Below are positions 17,632 to 26,432 of a stretch of DNA of 64,000 bases, piece by piece; position 1 is the stretch's first letter; each line of letters begins with the position of its first letter. Source of the stretch: Quatrionicoccus australiensis (lineage in GTDB: Bacteria > Pseudomonadota > Gammaproteobacteria > Burkholderiales > Rhodocyclaceae). The notes under the pieces are model-generated. The model made no database searches. It was not told where the DNA came from and saw only the letters and a list, made by a program, of their open reading frames with translations. The DNA lies in assembly GCF_020510525.1 (NCBI RefSeq), contig NZ_CP075188.1, positions 4,107,111-4,171,110 of the forward strand, in the 5' to 3' direction. The position numbers and the translations under genes are program-made.

Positions 17632-18690
17632 ATGACTCAGCACGGCCGTGGCCCCATCCTGCTCGCCCGCTACCTGGCCCTGGCCTGGTGCGGGCTGGTC
17701 ATCTATGGCAGCCTGCATCCGTTCGCCGGCTGGCGCGACACCGGCATCTCGCCCTTCGCCTTTCTCGAAGGCGGCTGGCCGCGTTACTGGACCGTCTTCG
17801 ACCTCGCCGTCAATGTCGCCGTCTATATCCCGCTCGGCTTCCTGCTGACCCTGGCGCTTGACCGCATTCCCGGCCGTTACAGCGCGCCGGTGCTCGCCGT
17901 GCTGCTCGCCGCCGGCGTCAGTTTCAGCCTGGAAAGCCTGCAGACCTGGCTGCCCTCGCGTGTTCCGTCCAACCTCGATCTCGCCTGCAACAGCCTGGGC
18001 GGACTGCTCGGCGCAATCTGGGCGCAGTACGTCGGGCCACGCATCTTCGCCCGCATCACCGCGCTCGAACACCGCCTGATCGCGCCGGTCCCGCATGCCG
18101 AACTCGGCCTGACCCTGCTCGGTCTCTGGCTGCTCGTGCCGCTCTCGCCGGAAACCCTGCTCTTCGGCGCCGGCGACCTGCGCCAGACGCTCGGTCTGGC
18201 CGGGGCCGTTCCCTTCGCTGCCGACAGCTTTGCGCTGATCGAAGCCAGCATCACCGCCCTCAACGCGATTGCTGTCGGCCTCATCCTCCGCCTGCTCACC
18301 GCCCGCCTGCTCTGGGCCTACATCGTCGTACCGCTGTTCCTGATCCTCGGCCTGGTCGTCCGCACGCTGGCCTCGACAATCCTGATCAATCCGGGTGAAG
18401 CGCTGGCCTGGCTGACCCCCGGCGCCCAGATGGGTCTGCTCGTCGCCCTGCTCTTTCTTGCCGTCAGCCTGGCCCTGCCGGCCACCCTGCGCTTAATGCT
18501 CGCCGCATTGGCCCTGATGTCTGCTACCGTACTGGTCAACCTCGCCCCGCCCAACCCGTATTCAATGGCTGCACTGGCCACCTGGCGGCAGGGACACTTC
18601 CTGAATTTCAATGGTCTGACCCGACTGGTGGCTACCCTATGGCCCTTCCTGACCCTGCCGTTTCTGCTCCTGACGACACGTCGACCGTAA
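17632..18690 (+). CDS. VanZ-like family membrane protein
   Basis: A 352-residue inner-membrane protein. The first half carries the VanZ-like pattern: a first helix ending in YGSLHPFAGW, then DLAVNVAVYIPLGFLL and SFSLESLQTWLPSRVPSNLDLACNSLGGLLGA. The second half adds several more hydrophobic segments. VanZ-type proteins are linked to low-level teicoplanin resistance in Gram-positives, but the proteobacterial members have no known role. The start MTQHGRGP is chosen over an upstream in-frame ATG that adds a basic 17-residue leader. Its last 52 bp overlap the P-type ATPase gene. Confidence 0.8.
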   Translation: MTQHGRGPILLARYLALAWCGLVIYGSLHPFAGWRDTGISPFAFLEGGWPRYWTVFDLAVNVAVYIPLGFLLTLALDRIPGRYSAPVLAVLLAAGVSFSLESLQTWLPSRVPSNLDLACNSLGGLLGAIWAQYVGPRIFARITALEHRLIAPVPHAELGLTLLGLWLLVPLSPETLLFGAGDLRQTLGLAGAVPFAADSFALIEASITALNAIAVGLILRLLTARLLWAYIVVPLFLILGLVVRTLASTILINPGEALAWLTPGAQMGLLVALLFLAVSLALPATLRLMLAALALMSATVLVNLAPPNPYSMAALATWRQGHFLNFNGLTRLVATLWPFLTLPFLLLTTRRP

Positions 18691-21344
18691 GCTGGCATGC
18701 CGAGACGGCCGCGGCCGTCGCCCACCACCTTGAAGTCGACACCGCTGCCGGCCTGAGCGACGAAGAAGCCGCCCGCCGGCTGCTCGAACATGGCCCCAAC
18801 CAGCTCACCGCCGTGCCCGGCCGCCCGGCCTGGAAGCGCTTTGCCGACCAGTTGATCCAGCCACTGGTCCTCGTCCTGATCGGCGCCGGGGTCGTCACCG
18901 CCGGGCTCGGCGAAATGGTGGACTCAAGCGTCATTTTCGCCGTCGTGCTGCTCAACGCGGGCATCGGCTACTGGCAGGAAGCCAAGGCCGAAGGTGCGCT
19001 GGCAGCGCTCGCCAGAAGCGTCGCGACGCCGGTCACGGTACGCCGCGGCGGGCACCGCCAGCAGATGGATGCCAGCCAGCTGGTACCCGGCGATGTCGTG
19101 CTGCTCGCCGCCGGCGACCGCGTGCCGGCCGACCTGCGCCTCTTCCTCGAACACGAACTGCACACCGACGAATCGATGCTGACCGGCGAATCCCTGCCGG
19201 TTGGCAAACACACCGCCGTGCTGCCCGCCGACACGCTGCTCGCCGAACGCCTGAACATGGCCTATGCCGGCGCCACTGTCGTGGCCGGACAGGGCAGCGG
19301 CCTGGTCATCGCCACCGGCGATGCCACCGAAACCGGGCGTATCGCCGACCTGATCGCCGGCGCCCCGGAACTGGCGACGCCGCTGACCCGCAAGATGGCG
19401 ACCTTCTCCAACTGGCTACTCTGGGCGATTGGCGGCCTCGCCCTGCTGACCGCCGGCGTCGGCCTGCTGCGCGGCGAGTCGGCCTTCGAGATGTTCATGG
19501 CGGCCGTTGCCCTTGCCGTCGGCGCCATTCCGGAAGGCCTGCCGGCCGCCGTCACCGTCACGCTGGCCATCGGCGTCGCCCGCATGGCCAAGCGCCGCGC
19601 CATCATCCGGCGTCTGGCCGCGGTCGAAACCCTGGGCAGCACGACGGTCATCTGTTCCGACAAGACCGGCACGCTGACCGAAAATGCGATGACCGTGCAT
19701 GCGCTGCTCTGCGCCGGCCGGCACTACGCAGTCAGCGGCCACGGCTACAACCCGGCCGGCGACATCCGCCTCGATGAACAGCCCGCCAGCATCGCCGGCG
19801 CCCTGCGCGAAACCCTGGTTGGCGGCGCCCTGTGCAACGATGCCAGTCTGGCGCGCAGCGGCCAGCACTGGAAAATCACCGGCGACCCGACCGAAGCCGC
19901 GCTGCTCGTCGCGGCGCGCAAGGGCACGCTCGAAGAACACACGCTGCAGGCGCTGTTGCCGCGCCAGGACGTCCTGCCCTTCGATGCCACCCGCCAGTAC
20001 ATGGCGACGGCACATGCCGGCGATGCCGGCCAGATCATCTACATCAAGGGCGCGCTGGAAAAACTGCTGCCGCGCTGCGTCGACCGTCTGGACGAGCACG
20101 GCCAGACGGCGCCGCTGGTCGCCGCCGAAATTGAAGCTGCGGCCCGTAGCCTGGCCGAACAGGGGATGCGCGTGCTGCTCCTGGCCCGCCGCCTCGACCC
20201 AACGGGCACGGCGCTGAGCGATGAGCGCCTGCACGACCTGACCCTGCTCGGTCTGGTCGGCATGATTGACCCGCCGCGCAAGGCGGCGATTTCGGCCATC
20301 CGCAACTGTCACTCGGCCGGCATCCGGGTCAAGATGATCACCGGTGACCATGCCGTCACGGCGCTCGCCATCGCCGCGCAGATCGGCATCGACGCCAAGC
20401 AGGCGCTGACCGGGCGCGAACTGGCCGAACTCGACGAAGCGGCACTCGCCGTCGCCGCCCACGAAACCGACGTCTTCGCCCGCGTCGAACCGGAACAGAA
20501 GCTGCGCCTGGTCCGCGCCCTGCAGTCGCGCGGCGAAGTCGTGGCGATGACCGGCGACGGCGTCAACGACGCGCCGGCCCTGAAGCAGGCCAATATCGGC
20601 ATCGCCATGGGCCTGGGCGGCACCGAAGTCGCCAAGGAAGCGGCGGCGATGGTGCTCACCGACGACAATTTCGCCAGCATCGAGGCGGCGGTCGAGGAAG
20701 GGCGCGGCGTCTGGGACAACCTCGTCAAGTTCATCACCTGGACCTTGCCGACCAATTTCGGCGAAGGCCTGGTCATCGTTGCTGCCATCCTCTTCGGCTC
20801 CACCCTGCCGATCACGCCGCTGCAGATCCTCTGGATCAACATGAGCACCGCCGTCCTGCTCGGCCTGCCGCTCGCCTTCGAGCCGATCGAGCGCGGCATC
20901 ATGCGCCGCGCGCCGCGCCGCCTGGAAACGCCGGTCCTCGATGCCGCCCTGATCCGCCGCATCGTGCTCGTCTCCTGCCTGCTGCTCGCCGGTTCCTTCG
21001 GACTTTTCCTGCGCGAACTGGAGCAGGGTCACTCGCTGCCCGAAGCGCGCACCGTAGCGGTCAACCTCTTCGTAATGGTCGAAATGCTTTACCTCTTCAA
21101 CTGCCGCTCGCTGACCCGCAGTTTCTGGAGCCTCGGCCTCTTTTCCAACCTCTGGGTGTGGGGCGGCATCGGCAGCATGGCGCTGCTGCAATTGCTGCTG
21201 ACCTACTGGCCGCCGCTCAACCGCGTTTTCCAGACGGCGCCGATCGGCTGGCAGGCGTGGGGCGAAATATTTGCCGTCGCCATCGCCAGTTCCCTGCTCA
21301 TCGGTCTGGAAAAATACTGGAGCCACGGCCGGCATTCGCCGTGA
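18639..21344 (+). CDS. P-type cation-transporting ATPase (type II, PMR1/pacL-like)
   Basis: A 901-residue ion pump. Landmarks in order: N-terminal cation-ATPase domain (GLSDEEAARRL), actuator motif TGES near residue 182, helix 4 motif PEGLPA near residue 300, phosphorylation motif DKTGTLTE with Asp341, KGALE in the nucleotide domain and TGDGVNDAPALK near 637. Helix 6 reads WINMSTAVLLGLPLAFEP, lacking the Asp that calcium pumps use there, so the ion may not be calcium. The only start before the conserved N-terminal domain lies 52 bp inside the VanZ-like gene. Confidence 0.9.
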   Translation: MALPDPAVSAPDDTSTVSWHAETAAAVAHHLEVDTAAGLSDEEAARRLLEHGPNQLTAVPGRPAWKRFADQLIQPLVLVLIGAGVVTAGLGEMVDSSVIFAVVLLNAGIGYWQEAKAEGALAALARSVATPVTVRRGGHRQQMDASQLVPGDVVLLAAGDRVPADLRLFLEHELHTDESMLTGESLPVGKHTAVLPADTLLAERLNMAYAGATVVAGQGSGLVIATGDATETGRIADLIAGAPELATPLTRKMATFSNWLLWAIGGLALLTAGVGLLRGESAFEMFMAAVALAVGAIPEGLPAAVTVTLAIGVARMAKRRAIIRRLAAVETLGSTTVICSDKTGTLTENAMTVHALLCAGRHYAVSGHGYNPAGDIRLDEQPASIAGALRETLVGGALCNDASLARSGQHWKITGDPTEAALLVAARKGTLEEHTLQALLPRQDVLPFDATRQYMATAHAGDAGQIIYIKGALEKLLPRCVDRLDEHGQTAPLVAAEIEAAARSLAEQGMRVLLLARRLDPTGTALSDERLHDLTLLGLVGMIDPPRKAAISAIRNCHSAGIRVKMITGDHAVTALAIAAQIGIDAKQALTGRELAELDEAALAVAAHETDVFARVEPEQKLRLVRALQSRGEVVAMTGDGVNDAPALKQANIGIAMGLGGTEVAKEAAAMVLTDDNFASIEAAVEEGRGVWDNLVKFITWTLPTNFGEGLVIVAAILFGSTLPITPLQILWINMSTAVLLGLPLAFEPIERGIMRRAPRRLETPVLDAALIRRIVLVSCLLLAGSFGLFLRELEQGHSLPEARTVAVNLFVMVEMLYLFNCRSLTRSFWSLGLFSNLWVWGGIGSMALLQLLLTYWPPLNRVFQTAPIGWQAWGEIFAVAIASSLLIGLEKYWSHGRHSP

Positions 21345-21622
21345 AACCGGGCGGCTATAATCCTTGGAACCTCTGTTGACCGCTTATCCATCTCAGGCGA
21401 GCCACATGGGCGCTGACTTTTATGCCTCCGAGGAGATTCACCCAGCGGCTGAGAGCGCTACGCGGCCGCTGGCACGTCTGGTCGGGCGCCCGGCTTTGTC
21501 GCTCCTTCTCGCAGGCATGAGCCTGCCGCGGCGTCGCTTCGCGCCGGACATCCCGCCCAAACGCACCAACAGCCTCGTCCAGCGGAGGTTTCAAGGATAA
21601 TATTTGGCCCCAAGGAGAAAAC
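21345..21622. other. Intergenic stretch with an unexplained GC-rich sequence
   Basis: These 278 bp separate the ATPase and ferredoxin genes. A TATAAT occurs near 21355 and a strong AAGGAG Shine-Dalgarno at the right end serves the ferredoxin gene. Between them both strands have open frames (78 codons plus, 89 codons minus), neither resembling a protein I know. A small hairpin (GCAGGC-ATGA-GCCTGC) lies near 21511-21526. It may be a long leader, a dispersed repeat copy or a decayed gene. Confidence 0.35.
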
Positions 21623-21931
21623 ATGAGCTATTTCGAACACCACGTCTTCATCTGCACCAACCAGCGCGACGCCGGCGAACAGTGCTGCAACAGCATTGGC
21701 GGCTCGGAAATGTTCACCTACGCCAAGGACCGCATCGGCCAGCTGAAAAAGAACGGCCCGGGCAATATCCGCATCAACAAGGCCGGCTGCCTCGGGCGCT
21801 GCGACCAGGGTCCGGTCATGGTCGTCTATCCGCAGGAAACCTGGTATTCCTTCATCGACCAAAGCGATGTCGATGAAATCATCGACGAACACCTGCTGCA
21901 TGGCCGCATCGTCGAACGCCTGAAGATCTGA
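21623..21931 (+). CDS. Thioredoxin-like [2Fe-2S] ferredoxin
   Basis: A 102-residue ferredoxin of the thioredoxin-fold type (Shethna/FdII-like). Candidate cluster ligands are Cys11, Cys21 or Cys22, Cys56 and Cys60, with the family motif GCLGRCDQGP at residues 55-64. It is a soluble electron carrier with unknown partners. A strong AAGGAG ribosome-binding site precedes it. It starts a tight plus-strand run with the hydrolase (2-bp gap) and the ABC ATPase (0-bp gap). Confidence 0.9.
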   Translation: MSYFEHHVFICTNQRDAGEQCCNSIGGSEMFTYAKDRIGQLKKNGPGNIRINKAGCLGRCDQGPVMVVYPQETWYSFIDQSDVDEIIDEHLLHGRIVERLKI

Positions 21932-21933
21932 GC

Positions 21934-22572
21934 ATGAAAGCCCCGGAAGAAAAAATCCTCGTCGCCGGCCCGGTCGGCAATATCGACACCATCATGGAAC
22001 GGCCGGATGCCCCGAAGGGCATCGCGCTGATCGCCCATCCACACCCGATGGGCGGCGGCGCCAATACCAACAAGGTCGCCTACACGCTGGCCCGCACCTT
22101 CGTCAGCCTTGGCTATGCCGCCTTCCGCCCGAATTTCCGCGGCGTTGGTGGCACGGAAGGCGAGCACGATGAAGGCATCGGCGAAACCGACGACCTGCTC
22201 GCCGTGCTCGAAGAAGCCAAGCGCCGCTGCGGCGACCTGCCGGTTGCCCTGGCCGGCTTTTCCTTCGGCGCCTACTGCCAGACCCGCGTCGCCAAGCGCC
22301 TCGCCGAAGCCGGCCACCCGGCGCAGCGTCTGGTCCTGGTCGGCACCGCCGCCGGCCATGTCGAGAACAGCCGCCAGTACGACACCGAAGCCGTGCCGCA
22401 CGACACCATCGTCATCCATGGTGCCGACGACACGCTGGTACCGCCGGCCAACGTCTTCGCCTGGGCCCTGCCGCTCGACCTGCCGGTAGTCATGGTGCCC
22501 GGTGCCGACCACTTCTTCCACCGTCGCCTGCACCTGATCCGCGACATCATCACGCGCGCCTGGCGGCACTAA
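21934..22572 (+). CDS. Alpha/beta hydrolase (COG2945-like)
   Basis: A 212-residue serine hydrolase fold. The N-terminal AHPHPMGGG motif, the nucleophile elbow GFSFGAY, the acid in HGADDTLVPP and the final DHFFHRRL histidine are in the order expected for this small hydrolase family. The substrate is unknown. It lies between the ferredoxin gene and the ABC ATPase gene with almost no spacing, so the three are cotranscribed. Confidence 0.85.
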   Translation: MKAPEEKILVAGPVGNIDTIMERPDAPKGIALIAHPHPMGGGANTNKVAYTLARTFVSLGYAAFRPNFRGVGGTEGEHDEGIGETDDLLAVLEEAKRRCGDLPVALAGFSFGAYCQTRVAKRLAEAGHPAQRLVLVGTAAGHVENSRQYDTEAVPHDTIVIHGADDTLVPPANVFAWALPLDLPVVMVPGADHFFHRRLHLIRDIITRAWRH

Positions 22573-23490
22573 GTGACGGCACTCAGCGTCTCCAATCTGC
22601 GCAAGGTCTACGCCGGCACGGAAGTCGTCGCCGGCCTCTCCTTCGCCGTCGAACCCGGCATCTGTTTCGGCCTGCTCGGCCCGAACGGTGCCGGCAAGAC
22701 GACGACACTTCGCCTCTGCCTCGGCCTGACCGGCCCGGACAGCGGCGAAATCAGCCTGAACGGCTGCGCCATTCCGGCCGATGCGCAGCAGGCGAGAGCC
22801 CGCGTTGGCGTCGTGCCGCAGTTCGACAATCTCGATCCGGACTTCACGGCCAGCGAAAACCTGCTCGTCTTCGGCCGCTATTTCGGCCTCAAGGACGCCG
22901 AGGTCAAGGCGCGCATCCCGCAACTGCTCGAATTCGCCGGCCTCTCCGGCAAGGCCGACGCCCGCATCGCAACGCTCTCCGGCGGCATGAAGCGGCGCCT
23001 GACGCTGGCCCGCGCCCTGGTCAACGACCCCGACATCGTCTTTCTCGACGAACCGACCACCGGCCTCGACCCACAGGCCAGACACCTGATCTGGGATCGC
23101 CTGAAACAGCTCAAGTCGGCCGGCAAGACGCTGATCCTGACCACCCACTTCATGGACGAGGCCGAACGCCTGTGCGACCGGCTGATGGTCATCGACCACG
23201 GCCGCAAGATCACCGAAGGCAGCCCGCGCCAGCTCATCGCCGAGCACATCGAACCGCAGGTCATCGAAGTTTATGACGAAGCCGGCGGCAATCTGGGCGC
23301 CTTCGTCGAAACCAACCGGCAGCTCGCCGAACGCGTCGAAACCAGCGGTGAAACCGCCTTCTTCTATTGCCGCGAACCGCGCGAACTGCTCGCCCGACTG
23401 GCTACCGCCGACAGCCTGCGCTACCTGCACCGCGCCTCCAACCTCGAAGAGGTCTTCATCAAGCTGACCGGCCGGGAATTGCGCGATTGA
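22573..23490 (+). CDS. NodI/DrrA-type ABC transporter ATP-binding protein
   Basis: A 305-residue ATPase with Walker [10 protein letters not shown] near residue 37, signature [15 protein letters not shown], Walker [14 protein letters not shown] and switch His in [15 protein letters not shown]. The C-terminal extension (IEVYDEAGG onward) and ending match NodI-type ABC-2 exporters. The GTG start directly abuts the hydrolase stop. No permease follows; the matching NodJ-type permease is at 31140, about 7.6 kb away, separated by a low-GC island and other genes. Confidence 0.9.
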   Translation: MTALSVSNLRKVYAGTEVVAGLSFAVEPGICFGLLGPNGAGKTTTLRLCLGLTGPDSGEISLNGCAIPADAQQARARVGVVPQFDNLDPDFTASENLLVFGRYFGLKDAEVKARIPQLLEFAGLSGKADARIATLSGGMKRRLTLARALVNDPDIVFLDEPTTGLDPQARHLIWDRLKQLKSAGKTLILTTHFMDEAERLCDRLMVIDHGRKITEGSPRQLIAEHIEPQVIEVYDEAGGNLGAFVETNRQLAERVETSGETAFFYCREPRELLARLATADSLRYLHRASNLEEVFIKLTGRELRD

Positions 23491-23509
23491 AGCAACAGGG
23501 GAAGCGATC

Positions 23510-23956
23510 ATGAAGCTCAACAAGCAGGCCGGCGTCTGGGCCATCATCTATTGCCCATCGGCCGGCACCTTCCTGTTCGGCAGGCGTTCCGAGACGGTCA
23601 ACAAACCCGGTGTCTGGAATTTCTTCGGCGGCCATGTCGATCCCGGAGAAACGCCACAGCAGGCCTTGCTGCGCGAACTCTCGGAAGAAGCCGGCATCGA
23701 GCGCAAGGGCGATGATCTGGTGCACTTCGGCGGCGTCAGCGATAGCGAAATCCAGGGCCTGGGCTACGTCGAGGCCTTGCGCGAACTGCATTACTACCTG
23801 CTGCTCGCCGACAGCGAATTCGAACCCCGACTCAACCACGAACATTCCGAATTCCGCTGGCTGAAACCGCACAACCTGCCGCACAACCTGAATCGCCCCT
23901 CGGCCATCGCCATCAACATCGGCCTGATCCAGAAAGCGCTGCAGCTGGCGGCTTAG
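23510..23956 (+). CDS. NUDIX hydrolase
   Basis: A 148-residue NUDIX protein with a complete box, G-x5-E-x7-REL-x-EEAGI, within residues about 42-65 (GHVDPGETPQQ, LLRELSEEAGI). Such enzymes hydrolyse nucleoside diphosphates linked to other groups; substrate is unknown here. It follows the ABC ATPase by 19 bp with a GGGGAAG ribosome-binding site. It is the last gene before the low-GC island. Confidence 0.88.
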   Translation: MKLNKQAGVWAIIYCPSAGTFLFGRRSETVNKPGVWNFFGGHVDPGETPQQALLRELSEEAGIERKGDDLVHFGGVSDSEIQGLGYVEALRELHYYLLLADSEFEPRLNHEHSEFRWLKPHNLPHNLNRPSAIAINIGLIQKALQLAA

Positions 23957-23973
23957 CCCCGGCCAGGCCGGGG
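23957..23973. terminator. GC-rich hairpin after the NUDIX gene
   Basis: CCCCGG / CCGGGG stem with a 5-nt loop immediately after the stop codon. It has no T run, so it is at best a weak intrinsic terminator. Confidence 0.4.
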
Positions 23974-23984
23974 ATTGCCGCAAA

Positions 23985-24080
23985 TCAGTCCTTGCGACGC
24001 AGCAAGACGAGCAGGATACCCAGCCCGAGCAGCACGCTCAGGCCGATGAGCGGTGCCCCGCATAAGCCGTGATCCGTTCC
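23985..24080 (-). pseudogene. Possible C-terminal remnant of a small membrane protein
   Basis: An open frame of 31 codons without a start codon, encoding GAPLIGLSVLLGLGILLVLL followed by RRKD and a stop. This looks like the terminal membrane anchor and basic tail of a longer protein whose upstream part has been lost. It lies at the left edge of the low-GC island, so island insertion may have truncated it. The original gene cannot be identified. Confidence 0.35.
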
Positions 24081-24125
24081 TCAGAACTCGCTAGTGGTCG
24101 CGCTTATTGGTCGATTCTGCCGTAC

Positions 24126-25682
24126 CTATGCAAGCACAGTGCGTCGTGGGCGAACTTGGATCTCCGTGCCTCCGATTGGTATCCCGGATGCCGGGACGGC
24201 TCGTTCGCGACCCCAGGCTCGGATATTCTCAATTTGTTCCGGGCTGGTTTTTGACAGAGGAACAACATTTTGGAAACTACGGCGGAACAAGTCAGAAGTT
24301 ACGGCATTGTCACCATGCAGATATGCTTCCTTTACCACTTCGCGGACTGCGGACTCCAGATCAGAGCCGGCGAAGCCGTCTGATGCTTCCACGAGCTCCT
24401 GCATCAAGGCACTTGGTAATTCCTGTTTTAGGCCACGCATTGCGTAAATGTTAATGATTTCCTTGCGTTCCTCTGGGGTAGGGAGATCGACGAAGAACAA
24501 TTCATCAAAGCGGCCTCGGCGTAGCAGTTCGGGAGGTAGTTTTGAAACATCGTTTGCCGTTGCTACCACGAACACACGGGCACGCGCTTCTTGAAGCCAA
24601 TATAAGAATTGTCCAACAAGGCGTGTTGAAGTGCCGCCGTCATTAGCACCTTGAGTCGCACCCGCCAGACCTTTTTCAATTTCGTCAATCCAGAGTACGC
24701 AGGGGGAAACATGATCTGCTGTAGACAGAGCATCTTTCAGTCGTCCTTCGCTTTGCCCCAGATATTGCCCGTGGATTGTTGAAAGATCCAAGCGGTAAAG
24801 TGGAAGGCTCCAGTTGTGAGCAATCGCCTTGGCGGAAAGGGATTTCCCGCAGCCAGGGACGCCAACGAGTAAAACACCTCGCGGCGGACGTATTCCTCGT
24901 TCTCTCAAGTCAGCTGTAAGCAGGGGGCGTTCGCGGTCCAGCCAAGATTTCAGACCACCCAATCCTCCCACATTCAGCTCAGCTCCTCGCACTTGAACCC
25001 GTTCGATGCCCGATATGTCGGCAAAAATACGGTCCTTGGCGTGCATCAATTCGACTAGGTCGGCTTTCTTGATTCCACCAGTGGCCAGTAAGGTGGCGAT
25101 GATGTTTTCGGCTTCGATTCGAGAGATGCCGGTGAGGATAGCTGCTGCTTGTTTTTCATCGGACTCGTCCCATTCGATGGGCAGTTGGCTGCGGTAGGCT
25201 TCTATCTGTTCATGGATAATCTCACGCATTTCGTCTTCAGTTGGTGACGAAAGGGTAAGCGACATACCGAGCCGCTGCAATTGCCCCCAAACGGGTTTAG
25301 TCGTTACGACGATGACTACTCCGCCATGTTCTGCTGCAAGCATGACTGTATCCTGCAACTGTCTGGCAAACGGCGTGTCATCCTCAATATCAGCGACCTC
25401 CGTCAATATGAAAGACAGGTTTTGACGTTGAGATATCTGTTGACTCGCGAAATCAATCGCACCAACGACTGAGCGGTCCTCGTTTGCCGAACGGTTGGTA
25501 AGCAGTTCTTTTGTTCCTTGCGAGAGCGTGTGAACAAAAATTGGCGCATTGCTCAGGCTAGCAGCGACTTCTCGAAATATTTCCAGAACGCGCGAGCGTT
25601 CCGCACTGCGGATAGAAATGAAAGGCACCCGAGCCTTAAGGTAAAGCGTCAAATTGGTTTTGAATTCTCTGGTATCACTCAT
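24126..25682 (-). CDS. AAA+ ATPase of the Ycf46/SpoVK-like group
   Basis: A 518-residue protein. The C-terminal half is a full classical AAA module: Walker A GVPGCGKS near residues 273-280, Walker [10 protein letters not shown] near 326, and the arginine-finger region [11 protein letters not shown] near 387, followed by the helical lid. The N-terminal 240 residues resemble the degenerate AAA half of Ycf46-type proteins. The very end reads RPRRTVLA, almost the same as the end of the preceding protein in the operon (RKRTILA). It is the last gene of the island operon, 2 bp after that gene. Such ATPases remodel proteins; the substrate is probably one of its operon partners. Confidence 0.85.
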   Translation of the reverse strand: MSDTREFKTNLTLYLKARVPFISIRSAERSRVLEIFREVAASLSNAPIFVHTLSQGTKELLTNRSANEDRSVVGAIDFASQQISQRQNLSFILTEVADIEDDTPFARQLQDTVMLAAEHGGVVIVVTTKPVWGQLQRLGMSLTLSSPTEDEMREIIHEQIEAYRSQLPIEWDESDEKQAAAILTGISRIEAENIIATLLATGGIKKADLVELMHAKDRIFADISGIERVQVRGAELNVGGLGGLKSWLDRERPLLTADLRERGIRPPRGVLLVGVPGCGKSLSAKAIAHNWSLPLYRLDLSTIHGQYLGQSEGRLKDALSTADHVSPCVLWIDEIEKGLAGATQGANDGGTSTRLVGQFLYWLQEARARVFVVATANDVSKLPPELLRRGRFDELFFVDLPTPEERKEIINIYAMRGLKQELPSALMQELVEASDGFAGSDLESAVREVVKEAYLHGDNAVTSDLFRRSFQNVVPLSKTSPEQIENIRAWGRERAVPASGIPIGGTEIQVRPRRTVLA

Positions 25683-25684
25683 GA

Positions 25685-26227
25685 TCAGGCCAATATCGTT
25701 CGTTTTCTTGCGGTTGTGGGCATATTTTCAACCACGTAATTTGATGCGGGCATCGGCAGCGACGACGCACAGGCGGCGGAGGCGTCATAGCCAAGTAGGC
25801 TGTTATGCCGAATCAGGCTTGTAAGTTTGCCGCTGCGATCACGCTTTGCGCTATCTTCCAGTGAACTATGAGCGCGCTCTGCATAACGTTTCAGTTCACC
25901 GGACAAATGTTCTCTGAGCATTTGCGGGAAAGCCGGAATGATTGCTACCCGATAGAGCAACGCGAGATTACGCCGTGTGTCCAATAATGCCCGGACCAGA
26001 GTAATTTCATCCGCGCCTAGGTTAAGGTCACGTGCCATGCGGTTAGCGCAGCGTTGCAATCTCGTACTGAAAACTTCGCTAATTCGCTCTGAAAAGAGAT
26101 TTGCCACGCCACTGCTCCAAGCTAGTTCGCCTTGAGTCATTGCGCGAATTACCTCTTCATCATTCGCGCCATTTTCCAAGGCTTCGAGGCAGGCACTCCA
26201 ATCGGCATAGCTACAGGGAGCCTTCAT
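25685..26227 (-). CDS. Unrecognised helical protein with an RTILA C-terminal tail
   Basis: A 180-residue protein of no family I recognise. The start MKAPCSYADW is chosen because its ATG overlaps the preceding stop as ATGA, indicating coupling; a longer frame to 26269 exists. Residues about 10-140 are predicted mostly helical and amphipathic (EEVIRAMTQGELAW, RMARDLNLGADEITLVRALL). The last 35 residues are Pro/Ser/Thr-rich and look flexible, ending in RKRTILA, which matches the end of the AAA+ protein encoded next. It may be a substrate, adaptor or structural partner of that ATPase. Confidence 0.65.
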   Translation of the reverse strand: MKAPCSYADWSACLEALENGANDEEVIRAMTQGELAWSSGVANLFSERISEVFSTRLQRCANRMARDLNLGADEITLVRALLDTRRNLALLYRVAIIPAFPQMLREHLSGELKRYAERAHSSLEDSAKRDRSGKLTSLIRHNSLLGYDASAACASSLPMPASNYVVENMPTTARKRTILA

Positions 26228-26415
26228 TTCACCCTGCGGATAAATGGCACAGCAGGCAATAAATCCCATTCTGGGAATACCCCCGCAAGTGTGTCGCGGA
26301 ACTGTTCGTTTTCGACAGGAAGAGTCTGCGCCGGCTCTGCGTGTGTTTTCAGCCCGGATTGTTCAGCAACAGATGCAGACTCAAGGGCGGTTTGATGAAT
26401 TATTTCTCTGGTCAT
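26224..26415 (-). CDS. Unrecognised 63-residue protein of the island operon
   Basis: A small protein starting MTREIIHQTALESAS, acidic and polar at first, ending in the aromatic and basic segment FPEWDLLPAVPFIRRVK. An upstream in-frame ATG at 26439 would overlap the preceding gene by 7 bp and add 8 residues. Its stop overlaps the next start as ATGA. The C-terminal segment looks like a short interaction motif. Position in a tight operon is the main support that it is a real gene; no function is proposed. Confidence 0.55.
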   Translation of the reverse strand: MTREIIHQTALESASVAEQSGLKTHAEPAQTLPVENEQFRDTLAGVFPEWDLLPAVPFIRRVK

Positions 26416-26432
26416 GTCAGGCTCCTGGGCTC

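Noticed and set aside
19416..21335. 639-codon minus-strand open frame inside the P-type ATPase gene
   Set aside because: The plus strand carries all P-type motifs; the antisense frame is rich in Arg, Gly, Asp and His without domain pattern, a third-position GC artefact.
21364..21600. 78-codon plus-strand open frame as a gene
   Set aside because: No ribosome-binding site, no family resemblance and an open antisense frame of similar length; kept only as an unexplained stretch.
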